36,848 nt of DNA, taken from Fluviicola sp. Its GTDB lineage: Bacteria > Bacteroidota > Bacteroidia > Flavobacteriales_D > Crocinitomicaceae. Numbering within the stretch: position 1 is the first letter of the stretch; every line of letters begins with the position of its first letter. The stretch spans positions 1 through 36,848 of the forward strand of contig NVXP01000044.1 in assembly GCA_002733985.1 (NCBI GenBank), in the 5' to 3' direction. The notes beneath the pieces are model-generated. The model ran no database searches and was not told the DNA's origin. It worked only from the letters and a program-made list of their open reading frames with translations. The translations under genes were made by a program, and so were the position numbers. Below are positions 1 to 8,318 of the stretch, piece by piece.

Positions 1-39
1 TAACCACTAACCACTAACCACTAACCATTAATTACTAAC
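1..39. repeat. 7-bp tandem repeat (TAACCAC)n at window edge
   Basis: Three perfect TAACCAC units (1-21) are followed by two degenerate ones (TAACCAT, TAATTAC) and a partial TAAC that abuts the ATG at 40. The array may extend leftwards beyond the window. Because the unit is 7 bp and contains TAA, it puts stop codons in every forward frame. The ATG of the next gene lies at the repeat edge, so the repeat sits where the ribosome-binding or promoter region should be. Confidence 0.8.
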
Positions 40-606
40 ATGTTAAGAGAAGACTATATTAAAATTTGTTCGGTATGTTTGAACAAATCTTTCAACCCTA
101 AGATTGGTATCATTTGTGGAATAACGAATGAGCCAGCCGATTTTAAAGGAAATTGTGCAGATTACAAAGAAGATGAAACAGCAGTTAAACATGAAGTTCT
201 TCGAGAAAACCATGACAAGAAAGAAGCGAAGGGAACGATTAATAAAGGTCGGATCGCTTTATTTGTTGTCGGTTCGCTCTATTTATTTGTAGGTTTTTAT
301 GAGGCATTTATTATTCTTGGAGCTGATATAATCTTTGGAATTATTGACTGGGTAGTTGCTGGAGTTTTTATTGGTTTGGGAATTTGGTCATATAAAAAAG
401 CATCACTGGCGTTGATAATCGGGCTCGGGTTTTATGTAGCAATCATACTCTTGTTGGCTGTGATTGATCCGATCACCATTGTCCAAGGTATTATTTTGAA
501 GATCATCATTATTGTTTGTTTGGTATATGCTATTTCAACAGCTCGCGCAGATGAAGCAAAGCAAAAAAAGCTATCAAGTAACGATGATTTATTGGATCAG
601 CTTTGA
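40..606 (+). CDS. Four-cysteine N-terminal motif membrane protein, function unknown
   Basis: This 188-residue protein starts with a cytoplasmic-looking Cys cluster (C10, C13, C26, C39; pattern CxxC-x12-C-x12-C) that could bind a metal, followed by a charged linker (about 45-68). About four hydrophobic segments follow (roughly 70-90, 96-116, 119-138, 144-165), and the tail is charged. Similar N-terminal cysteine motifs precede assorted membrane domains in Bacteroidota. I do not recognise the membrane part, so no function is assigned. The ATG at 40 directly follows the 7-bp repeats, which supply in-frame stops at 1 and 22, so the start cannot lie further upstream within the window. It is followed by a 92-bp gap before the next gene on the same strand. 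Confidence 0.75.
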   Translation: MLREDYIKICSVCLNKSFNPKIGIICGITNEPADFKGNCADYKEDETAVKHEVLRENHDKKEAKGTINKGRIALFVVGSLYLFVGFYEAFIILGADIIFGIIDWVVAGVFIGLGIWSYKKASLALIIGLGFYVAIILLLAVIDPITIVQGIILKIIIIVCLVYAISTARADEAKQKKLSSNDDLLDQL

Positions 607-678
607 ATCCGTATTTTTTAGAAATGCTTTGAGTTAGGGTTTTAGTTTTTATCAACCAAAATTGAGCGAAACTCAAAT

Positions 679-694
679 TTAACTGTACAGTTAA
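679..694. promoter_or_regulatory. Perfect 16-bp palindrome, putative operator
   Basis: TTAACTGTACAGTTAA is a perfect inverted repeat that ends 4 nt before the ATG at 699. An outer inverted repeat, TTTGAGTT (628-635) with AACTCAAA (670-677), lies just upstream. A perfect dyad at this place fits a binding site for a dimeric repressor; the regulator is not identified and no regulator gene is adjacent. A role in translation of the mRNA leader is an alternative. Confidence 0.45.
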
Positions 695-698
695 TTAT

Positions 699-2603
699 AT
701 GATGAAATCAATTTGTATCGGTATTGTCTTGATTTGGAGTTTGCTTGCCTGCGCGCAGTTGCCTATAACAACTTCTAAAATTCAATCCTTTGATGATTTC
801 AAAGCTCGAAGTTCACAGCCGCTCTATCAGAAATATGGTCAGGTATCAGCTGTTAAGGTTGTGTATGATAATCGAACGGATAAGCTTCATTTCATTTTTG
901 CTTCGGAATATAAATACCACCACGAGTTTTGTGAGGAAGAGTTGGGCTATTTCAAATCCCTGAATGACTTCAATGAAGAGAATTATTCAGGCGATAACTC
1001 TAGACAGTTTCTTTTGGCGAACATCAATTATTACCGTGCAATCGACAAATTTGGGCTGGAATTGGGACCAACAGATCGAATGAATGCCGCGCACTTGGAG
1101 AAATTGTTTTCTGCTGTCAAAAAGGATGTTTATTTCGTGAATAAATTCTATTTAATGTTGAGTACGGCTCACGTTATCTCGTTGAAACCAAAAATATCCA
1201 AAGAGATTCCACTTCTCACTCCTGGGGAAGTTTACTCAAATCAAACCTATCAACCTTTGTCGAAGTATACAAATTATGGGAGAGTGGTGATTGTTAGAAA
1301 CTGGAAAGAGCAATCAAAGGACATTCGCTCAACCGATATTTTGCTATTGGAAGATATTCCTCCGAGTTTTCCACTAGTCGCTGGGGTAGTGGTGACGCAG
1401 TTTCAGACACCGCTTAGTCATGTTTCGCTACTTGGACAGAATCGGAAAATTCCCGTTTGTGCATATTCGAAACTTTTTGAAAACAAGGACCTTCTTGCGC
1501 TCGAAGGGAAAATCGTTAAATATACAGTAGAGCAGGATACATTCAGATTGGAAATTGCTGATGTGACCTTAAATGGAATTGAGAGAAGTCGTTCTCCAAT
1601 CAAGTTGAAATGTGACTATTCACAGGATACATTGATCGCTGCGGAATATTTGAGAGAACGCCACAGTAAAAGTGTCGGAAATAAAGCTGCGAATTTTGGC
1701 TTGCTCATGGACTATTCAGAGAAAATTGACTTCAAGACACCTGAGTCAGCGTTCGCTATTCCATTTTCATTCTATAAAAAACACACGATTCTATCTGGGA
1801 TTGATCCTCTTTTGGTTCAACTCTTACAGAAAGACAACCTGAACCGCGATCAAGGTTCTATTGAGCATGATTTACGGTTGATCCGAGACAAAATAATGAA
1901 CACGCCAGTTGATCCCATTCTCATGGCAAATATTGAAAAAATGATTCTTCGATTGGGAGATTACCGTCGATTACGGTTTCGTTCATCGACGAATGCTGAG
2001 GATCGAAAAGGTTTTTCTGGTGCAGGACTCTACTCTTCTAAGACAGGAGAATTGGGCAGCGAAAAGAAACCAATCGACCGTGCAATCAAACAAGTTTGGG
2101 CAAGTTTGTGGTCATATGGAGCATTTATGGAGCGCGAGGCCTTCAATATTGATCATAAAACAGTCGCAATGGGAATTTTGGCGCATCGATCATTTCCAAA
2201 TGAAGAAGTGAATGGCGTAGCGATTACGACAAATTTATACCGAGATAATTACTTGGGGTTTGTAGTAAACGCACAATTGGGGAATGAAAATGTGGTTGAT
2301 CCTACAAACGGTGTTACATGTGATCAACTGATCTGTTATCCAGATGAAAAAGTGTCAGGGTACGGCAGAAATGGAGGAAGCATTGACATCATTACTTATT
2401 CAAGTTTGAACAATGGTAAATTGGTCATGACGGATGATGAAATCAAAGACTTGGCGAATGTCCTCGAACGAATAAAACGGCAATACCTCAGAAAGCATTA
2501 CACGGATAAATCCTATTTGAATTTTGGCTTGGATCTTGAATTTAAGTTAGATGCGAATACACGTCAGCTGTACATCAAACAAATGCGGATATTCAATAAT
2601 TGA
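699..2603 (+). CDS. Exported PEP-synthase/PPDK-like protein (phosphohistidine domain then ATP-grasp)
   Basis: The 634-residue protein begins with a signal sequence and a plausible lipobox (LLAC, C18). A swivelling phosphohistidine-type domain follows, with TPLSHVSLLGQ and candidate phospho-His H241. A PEP/pyruvate-binding ATP-grasp domain comes next: VGNKAANFGLL near 325-335 resembles the VGGKxANLGEM start of PEP synthase, LRFRSSTNAED near 424-436 matches the nucleotide-binding RSS...ED motif, and an acidic LDLEFKLD plus YIKQMRIF close the domain. Pyruvate phosphate dikinase, PEP synthase and rifampin phosphotransferase carry the ATP-grasp first and the His domain later, so the order here is reversed. 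The predicted export is odd for an ATP-dependent fold, because the periplasm and surface lack ATP. The reaction is unknown. A second ATG at 702 is an equivalent start. A perfect palindrome lies directly upstream, and the gene converges with the RDD gene. Confidence 0.75.
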   Translation: MMKSICIGIVLIWSLLACAQLPITTSKIQSFDDFKARSSQPLYQKYGQVSAVKVVYDNRTDKLHFIFASEYKYHHEFCEEELGYFKSLNDFNEENYSGDNSRQFLLANINYYRAIDKFGLELGPTDRMNAAHLEKLFSAVKKDVYFVNKFYLMLSTAHVISLKPKISKEIPLLTPGEVYSNQTYQPLSKYTNYGRVVIVRNWKEQSKDIRSTDILLLEDIPPSFPLVAGVVVTQFQTPLSHVSLLGQNRKIPVCAYSKLFENKDLLALEGKIVKYTVEQDTFRLEIADVTLNGIERSRSPIKLKCDYSQDTLIAAEYLRERHSKSVGNKAANFGLLMDYSEKIDFKTPESAFAIPFSFYKKHTILSGIDPLLVQLLQKDNLNRDQGSIEHDLRLIRDKIMNTPVDPILMANIEKMILRLGDYRRLRFRSSTNAEDRKGFSGAGLYSSKTGELGSEKKPIDRAIKQVWASLWSYGAFMEREAFNIDHKTVAMGILAHRSFPNEEVNGVAITTNLYRDNYLGFVVNAQLGNENVVDPTNGVTCDQLICYPDEKVSGYGRNGGSIDIITYSSLNNGKLVMTDDEIKDLANVLERIKRQYLRKHYTDKSYLNFGLDLEFKLDANTRQLYIKQMRIFNN

Positions 2604-2623
2604 GGTAATAACTCGATTTTCAC

Positions 2624-2998
2624 TCACTTTGGTACTTTAACTAATCTAGTTTGAGATAAAATATCGTGAATCCCTTGATCTCCTCCCGTTAAATATGAAA
2701 ATGTATCAAATGGTGACGCCAGCCTTAGAATTGTTCGAGCCAAAATATGAAGGAAATGAGGTCGTTTATTTTTAACGGAAATTACCTTTGTTTTTGTGAC
2801 CATCTTGCCAAGTGTTTGGTTTATCGATAATTCCAAAATGAAATAATAGGCAGTGAACACGAGAACAGGAAAGAAATAGGAATGCGTAAACCTACTCGGA
2901 ATTTGGAAAAAAATAGTTGCAAGAATAGAAATAGCAACTGTGTCAATGATGTAATTGATCAATCGATCATTTTTCGATACTCCATCTACTTTTTTCAT
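2624..2998 (-). CDS. RDD-family small membrane protein
   Basis: The 124-residue protein has the signature of the RDD family: an early Arg-Leu...Asp segment (RLINYIIDTVAIS, near 12-24), a second hydrophobic segment (about 42-58), NQTLGKMVTKTKVI near 60-73, and ILARTILRLASPFD near 84-97. RDD proteins are integral membrane proteins, some linked to ion or compatible-solute exchange, but most are unassigned. It starts 2 nt after the stop of the subtilase gene on the same strand, so the two are probably co-transcribed. It converges with the PPDK-like gene across a 20-bp gap with only a weak 5-bp stem. Confidence 0.75.
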   Translation of the reverse strand: MKKVDGVSKNDRLINYIIDTVAISILATIFFQIPSRFTHSYFFPVLVFTAYYFILELSINQTLGKMVTKTKVISVKNKRPHFLHILARTILRLASPFDTFSYLTGGDQGIHDILSQTRLVKVPK

Positions 2999-3000
2999 TG

Positions 3001-5163
3001 CTACTGAACTACAAATTTCTGTTGCTCCACTTTTCCATTGTGAATGATACGAACAAAGTACATTCCAGCGTTCAATCCTGAAACTGGAATCAGGTGAACA
3101 GATTCAGCTTCAAGCACAACAGCGCCATTTACATCAAGAATCTTAATTGAGTTGATTGATTCAGAAGTTAATCCACTCAAAGTAATTGTTTCGGCTGCTG
3201 GATTTGGATAAACAGACCACTTCAAATCCTGCTCGATGTCCACGGTTCCAAGAATTCCAAGCGCTAACTGAACAGCATGATACGCATTGATTTTTCCATG
3301 TCCCCAATATTCATCTCCATCTGCAGGAAGAACTCCTGTGTGGTTGTCTTCGCGAGCTGTTTGAATGATAATGTCTTTTACTTGAGCTGGAGTGAGAGTA
3401 GGGTTAGCATCCAAAATCAATGCAACGACACCAGCAACTACAGGCGATGACATGGATGTTCCACTCAATTTAGCAAAACCATATGTTCTTCCGTTGAAGT
3501 CAACACTAGCTATTGAAGTGTACGCCGCATCGGTATAAGATGACATGGATGATCCAACTTGAATTCCTGGTGCTGAAATGTCTGGTTTAAGTGTGTCATT
3601 AATCAATGGACCAACACTTGAGAAGTTCGCAAGTGCACCTCCAGCAAGCGTACCTCCGCCGGTATAAAAATTGGCGGCATATGCAGCAACTGTAATCGCA
3701 GAGAATGAACAGGCTGGTGCTCCAATTCCATACAAATCGTTTCCTGCAGTATAACCAGATCCCAAAGATGAGAAGGGCATTCCCCAGTTTCCAACATCTG
3801 ATGTTAATTCAGTGACGTTCCAATAGTGAACAGTTCCAGATGTAGCTTGAGATTTTAATACGATTCTGTAGCTTCCTGATGGACGTTTAACACGCAACCT
3901 TGCCTGAGGTCGTCCGTTTGTAGGATAAGCTGCATCGCACGAAAGATTGAAAAATACGGTATCTGTTCCAACAACAACAAAGCTATCAATGTAACTGGTC
4001 GTTGTAGCTGTCGAATAATAAGCACTTTCGGCGAGCAAGACATTTGATGTATTCATTATTTTTATTCCTATTGAATAAGGTTCTCCAGGCGTTCCCCAAC
4101 TCTGAATGCTTTGTCCCCAAAGAGTTGTGAGTGTTGATGAATTGTAAAAATTAATTCGTGTGAGCAATGAATCTGCGGCAAAGTCCTTTTTGATATGAAA
4201 GTCGGCACCACCGTTGTTCCCCGCTGAAGTCACAAATACAACTCCAAGACTTGAGTAATTGTCTAGCGCTTGACTAAGTAATGAAGTTCCATCAATTGAT
4301 TGCATGTGATATAATCCCCAGCTCATGTTAACGACCAAGCGTTTTCCTTCAGCATCTGCTTTGTTGTACATCCATTCCCAAGCATCTAAAACAGCGCTTT
4401 CATCGACTAAAAATGTTGTAAATAAGTAATTTGATTCGAATGCAATTCCTCGGTAAATTGTTCCGGCACCACTTCCTCCGGCAATTCCTGCAACGTGTGA
4501 GCCATGCGTAGCATATGAATAAATATTCGCTGTGTCCGATCCAACGTTTTGAAATTCCGTTGGAGTAGTGTATTCAGTACCGTATGCGTATCCGGATGGA
4601 GCAGGACCAGAATTTTTAAACTGATCCCAAGCTGCAAGAATTCGCGTATCGGCAAGTAAAGTATCGTAATACATAGGTGAGGAATAATCAAATCCCCAAT
4701 CGGTGATTCCAATGATAACATCTTTTCCTGTATATCCTTCCGGTAAATTGGCGCCCATCCAAACACTATCTGCACGAACATCACCAGGAACTTTACTCAA
4801 TAAGGGTTTGATTTTTCCCGCAATCTCGATGTAGGTGAAATTTACATCAGTTAGAATAGTTGAAAGTTCGTTAACAGGACATTTGAAACTAACAATGTCA
4901 TTGATTCGTGATCCTACTAATATTCCTCGGTTTTCTAATTCAGTCTGATTAAATTGAGCAGATGCTTTAGCAAGAAAAGCTACGTATTCCTGATCATTGA
5001 TTTTATTTACCGCAAAACGATTTCGAATTACATCAGAAACTTCACCGTGTGATTGTTGAAATTCGCTTAGAAGAAATTGAACATCTGCGCGTGTATTCCC
5101 GCTAGATTGAACCTGTGAAAGTCCTGCGAATGGTAATAGTAGAAGGATTAGAATGATTCTCAT
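3001..5163 (-). CDS. S8 subtilisin-like serine protease with T9SS sorting domain
   Basis: A signal peptide (MRIILILLLLPFAGLSQ) leads into a prodomain-like region (about 25-130) and a peptidase S8 domain. The catalytic triad is visible as D155 (IGITDWGFDY), H220 (THGSHVAG) and S570 (SGTSMSSP), with the oxyanion residue N316 (SAGNNGG). A stretch of about 250 residues, including a beta-rich insert around 330-480, separates N316 from S570, as in many secreted subtilases. Residues from about 647 (KWSVYPNPAAETI) to 720 form a type A T9SS C-terminal sorting domain ending in a KxxV-type tail. The protein is therefore expected to cross the outer membrane by T9SS and act at the surface or outside. Its substrate is unknown. 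It leads the pair with the RDD gene. Confidence 0.93.
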   Translation of the reverse strand: MRIILILLLLPFAGLSQVQSSGNTRADVQFLLSEFQQSHGEVSDVIRNRFAVNKINDQEYVAFLAKASAQFNQTELENRGILVGSRINDIVSFKCPVNELSTILTDVNFTYIEIAGKIKPLLSKVPGDVRADSVWMGANLPEGYTGKDVIIGITDWGFDYSSPMYYDTLLADTRILAAWDQFKNSGPAPSGYAYGTEYTTPTEFQNVGSDTANIYSYATHGSHVAGIAGGSGAGTIYRGIAFESNYLFTTFLVDESAVLDAWEWMYNKADAEGKRLVVNMSWGLYHMQSIDGTSLLSQALDNYSSLGVVFVTSAGNNGGADFHIKKDFAADSLLTRINFYNSSTLTTLWGQSIQSWGTPGEPYSIGIKIMNTSNVLLAESAYYSTATTTSYIDSFVVVGTDTVFFNLSCDAAYPTNGRPQARLRVKRPSGSYRIVLKSQATSGTVHYWNVTELTSDVGNWGMPFSSLGSGYTAGNDLYGIGAPACSFSAITVAAYAANFYTGGGTLAGGALANFSSVGPLINDTLKPDISAPGIQVGSSMSSYTDAAYTSIASVDFNGRTYGFAKLSGTSMSSPVVAGVVALILDANPTLTPAQVKDIIIQTAREDNHTGVLPADGDEYWGHGKINAYHAVQLALGILGTVDIEQDLKWSVYPNPAAETITLSGLTSESINSIKILDVNGAVVLEAESVHLIPVSGLNAGMYFVRIIHNGKVEQQKFVVQ

Positions 5164-5239
5164 AACTCAATTGTGTTTCAAATTGCAAGTTACGGGAAAA
5201 GTTCGGTGAAATGAAGTTGGATTGATGCTTGAAGGAATA

Positions 5240-6001
5240 TCAAGTAGGTTCCCACGTTTTTAATTCAACTCCATCTTGGCTTACTTCTAAATAAGTGTTA
5301 TAATTGATCCACTCACCAAGATTGTAATAGGTTGAAGACTCGTTCAGTTTAATTTCAAGTGGCAAATGACGATGTCCGAAGATGAAATTGTCAATGTGTT
5401 CTTTTTCAAGCATTTCCTGGCAGAAAAGTACTAGCCATTCGTTGGAATCGCCTAAATATTTCTCGTCATCGCTACCCGTTTGAGCGCGACTAGATTGTGA
5501 TGATTTTGAAGCCAACCAAATTCCAAAATTTGGATGCAATCGAGCGAAGCACCATTGACAAAATCGATTAGCGAAGACTTTCTTAATGAACTTATATCCT
5601 CGATCTCCAGGACCAAGACCATCGCCGTGACCAATGAAATATTTCTTACCAAAAAATTCCCGTTGAATTGGTTCACGATAAAGCTGAATCCCTAATTCTT
5701 GAGGTAAGTAATCGAAAATCCACATGTCGTGATTCCCCGTGAAGACGTGAATTGGAATTCCTTGATCCGTTAATTCTGCAATTTTTCCTTGTAAGCGAAC
5801 AAAACCTTTTGGGATAGCACGTTTGTATTCAAACCAGAAATCGAAAATATCTCCAACAAGGTAAATTTCTTGAGCGGAGTCTTTGATATGGTCAAGCCAA
5901 GCAACAATCCTTTTTTCTCGAACCAAGCTCGCTTCGTAAGATGGAGCTCCAAGGTGAAAATCAGATGCGAAATAAATACGTTTGTCAGAAGAGTCTGTCA
6001 T
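5240..6001 (-). CDS. lpxH: UDP-2,3-diacylglucosamine diphosphatase (LpxH-type)
   Basis: This calcineurin-like metallophosphoesterase cleaves UDP-2,3-diacylglucosamine to lipid X in lipid A synthesis, at the inner-membrane surface. The 253 residues match the family length. Metal-site motifs are in order: D14xH16 (SDFHLG), G50-D51 (VGDIFDFWFEY), N90-H91 (TGNHD), H125 (GHGDG) and H210xH212 (GHRH). A Cys/Arg-rich helical cap near 135-160 fits the LpxH lid. It is the last gene of a long minus-strand run, 2 nt after the first TlpA-like gene. lpxK sits five genes upstream in the same run, which supports the lipid A role over a generic phosphoesterase. Confidence 0.87.
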   Translation of the reverse strand: MTDSSDKRIYFASDFHLGAPSYEASLVREKRIVAWLDHIKDSAQEIYLVGDIFDFWFEYKRAIPKGFVRLQGKIAELTDQGIPIHVFTGNHDMWIFDYLPQELGIQLYREPIQREFFGKKYFIGHGDGLGPGDRGYKFIKKVFANRFCQWCFARLHPNFGIWLASKSSQSSRAQTGSDDEKYLGDSNEWLVLFCQEMLEKEHIDNFIFGHRHLPLEIKLNESSTYYNLGEWINYNTYLEVSQDGVELKTWEPT

Positions 6002-6003
6002 TT

Positions 6004-7113
6004 CTAGTGCCCAAAGATGCGCATTAATTCTACTTCTAGCTCATGAGCGCGAAGCTTTGTTTTGATGATATTTCCCTCCTTGTCAATAAGAACAGTGAAA
6101 GGAATTCCGCGTACGTTGTACAATTTTGGGACTCTACTTGACCAAAAACCAAGATCACTCACGTGATTCGGCCAAGACAAACCGTCTTTTTGAATGGCAG
6201 CTTCCCATCGAGCTTTGTCCTTATCCAATGAAACGCTCATTATCGTGAATCCTTCGTCTTTGTATTTTTCATACAACTTAACAACCGCAGGGTTTTCTCT
6301 TCGACAGGGACCACACCAAGATGCCCAGAAATCTAGAAGAACGATATTTCCACGTAAATCTGAAAGCTTCATTGTTGTCCCATCAGGTTTTTTCTCTTCG
6401 AAATCAGGCGCTTCTTTTCCTACAGCTAAAATATTTAGTGCTTCTTGGATCTTCATTTGCTGATCAAACTCAACAGAAACTTGTTGAATTGTTGGAGATT
6501 CAGGGAAAGCTTTGATTAGTTGACTTGCCAATGATTTGTACGTAGCAAAATCTTCAGCAGGATTTATTTCTCTAAAAGCAGGGTAGAGGGCCGCTGAATT
6601 TCCATGTCGTGCGACGAAATTTTGTTTTTGGCTCTTAAAGCGATTGAACTCAGCAGACATGACTTGACTTATCGAATCTGATAGAGCAGGGTTTTCATTG
6701 ATTTTTTGTCCCGCTTCAGCACTTAGTCTTTGCCAATCTGACACCATTCTAATGTACTGAATCAAATCATGCGATTCTTGAGAATTGACAACGTTCAAAA
6801 ATTGGTCAACATTTCTTCCGTCACCATACATTTTGATATTCGAATCCTTTCTAAGAATAATAGGAACGTGCATTTTTCCAAATCGGATCACGTAGTAATT
6901 AGGAGCTGGAACAGTTCCTTCTAGTTCGAAGTTTCCATCTTCCGATAATGCTGCACCAATAAAATCAGTGTAATTTGTTCCTCCCAAGTACTGAGAAACG
7001 AAGATAGAATCCTCGCCAGTTTTGAAAATCATTCCTGATACTTTTACATTTGTGACTTGTGCATAGAAGCCACCAGTCAATGCAAGTAGGAGAATAAGTG
7101 CTGTAAATTTCAT
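6004..7113 (-). CDS. TlpA-like thioredoxin with DUF4369-type N-terminal domain (secreted)
   Basis: The 369-residue protein has a signal peptide (about 1-18) without a lipobox, so it is probably soluble in the periplasm. The N-terminal beta-rich region (about 22-110) looks like DUF4369. A helical linker follows, and the C-terminal AhpC/TSA-Redoxin domain has the active site W266-C267-G268-P269-C270. Members act as thiol-disulfide oxidoreductases that reduce periplasmic or outer-membrane proteins; the partner is unknown. The cis-Pro equivalent is in RGIPFT near the end. It is a paralogue of the gene just upstream (8-nt gap), with closely matching active-site blocks. Confidence 0.85.
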   Translation of the reverse strand: MKFTALILLLALTGGFYAQVTNVKVSGMIFKTGEDSIFVSQYLGGTNYTDFIGAALSEDGNFELEGTVPAPNYYVIRFGKMHVPIILRKDSNIKMYGDGRNVDQFLNVVNSQESHDLIQYIRMVSDWQRLSAEAGQKINENPALSDSISQVMSAEFNRFKSQKQNFVARHGNSAALYPAFREINPAEDFATYKSLASQLIKAFPESPTIQQVSVEFDQQMKIQEALNILAVGKEAPDFEEKKPDGTTMKLSDLRGNIVLLDFWASWCGPCRRENPAVVKLYEKYKDEGFTIMSVSLDKDKARWEAAIQKDGLSWPNHVSDLGFWSSRVPKLYNVRGIPFTVLIDKEGNIIKTKLRAHELEVELMRIFGH

Positions 7114-7121
7114 AATTCTAA

Positions 7122-8318
7122 TTATTTAGAAAATATCTCATTCAATTTTTGTTCCAATTCTGCGCCGCGAAGTCCAATGTTGATAATTTTACCTTTTGGG
7201 TCAACCAAAACAGTGTGTGGAATTCCTTTTATTTGATACGCCTGAACGACTGGTGAATTCCATCGACTTAAGTCGCTTACATGGTTTGGCCAAACAAGAC
7301 CATCAGCAGCAATTGCACCTAACCAGGCGTCTTTATTTTCATCCAGAGATACTGAATAAACAGTAAAACCTTTGTTCTTGTACATGTTGTAAAGTCGAAT
7401 CACATTTGGATTTTCTCTTCTACAAGGTCCACACCATGAGGCCCAAAAATCAACCAATACATAGTTTCCACGAAGTGAGGACAGTGTAAGTTGTGATCCA
7501 TTTGCTCGAGGAAGGGAAATTTCTGGTGCATTTTTTCCAACCATGGCTACATTTCCGATGTGCTGATTGTACATCGTCTCAACCTGTGCGGCTTGTTGTG
7601 CCATTGCTTCAGTCATTTTGGCTCCTGGATAAGATTCTTCAAATGCACGCGCGACATTAGCCAGAATATCTAAGTTGGCTGGATCCCAACTTTCAAATCC
7701 CATTTGCGGAGTGATTGCGGAGGAAAGTACAATGTTGTATGGATTCCCCGGATCGCTAGTCATCACGCTTTTTGAAAACTCATCCACTGGCTTTTTAATC
7801 GCTATGAATCGTTTCGTTAATTCTTCATCTGAAATTTTACCCTTCAGTCGCTGTAATTCCTCTTGTTCCTTATGGAATCTTGCAAAGATTGGTGTGTATT
7901 CCGTCATTGCTTTTGTCCAAGTTCCTCCAGATAGTTTTGGTGCAGAAATGAAGCTCTCTTTCGAAGCCTTCATCGTAATCTTGTCATCTGGTAAGAGCGT
8001 TAAAACAATCAGTTCGTCGCCCTGATCTCCCAAACGAAGTTGATAAATACCCAAACCTGGAATATTCCCAGACAATTTGAATTTCCCGTACTCGTCCAAT
8101 TGAGTCGCTGCAATTTTCACAACTCCTTGTTGCGTCATTGCCTCTAAGTACAGGTTTTGTCGAGCTGCGTGATCAACTACTCCAGAAATTGAAAAATTTT
8201 CAGGAAGAGCACTTTCTTGGACCGTTGCATCGTCCTCTAATGGATCAATTGTAGCTTCATCTCCACAAGAGAAGAGTACCAAAGACAAAATAAATAGTCC
8301 AAATATGTTCTTTATCAT
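7122..8318 (-). CDS. TlpA-like thioredoxin lipoprotein with DUF4369-type N-terminal domain
   Basis: The 398-residue paralogue of the next gene has a lipoprotein signal (LVLFSC, C18), a beta-rich N-terminal domain (about 40-130), a long helical middle and a Redoxin domain with W295-C296-G297-P298-C299. The downstream motif KGIPHTV carries the expected cis-proline. It is predicted to be a membrane-anchored thiol-disulfide oxidoreductase facing the periplasm. Its ATG overlaps the gatB stop by 4 nt (8315-8318), indicating translational coupling. The anchored/soluble difference between the two copies suggests divided roles, for example electron relay between partners, but that is inference. Confidence 0.85.
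   Translation of the reverse strand: MIKNIFGLFILSLVLFSCGDEATIDPLEDDATVQESALPENFSISGVVDHAARQNLYLEAMTQQGVVKIAATQLDEYGKFKLSGNIPGLGIYQLRLGDQGDELIVLTLLPDDKITMKASKESFISAPKLSGGTWTKAMTEYTPIFARFHKEQEELQRLKGKISDEELTKRFIAIKKPVDEFSKSVMTSDPGNPYNIVLSSAITPQMGFESWDPANLDILANVARAFEESYPGAKMTEAMAQQAAQVETMYNQHIGNVAMVGKNAPEISLPRANGSQLTLSSLRGNYVLVDFWASWCGPCRRENPNVIRLYNMYKNKGFTVYSVSLDENKDAWLGAIAADGLVWPNHVSDLSRWNSPVVQAYQIKGIPHTVLVDPKGKIINIGLRGAELEQKLNEIFSK

Noticed and set aside
4407-4784. 125-codon open frame on the minus strand inside the subtilase gene
   Set aside because: It is a shifted frame of the S8 gene, which carries the complete catalytic triad. The translated frame has no recognisable domain or signal.
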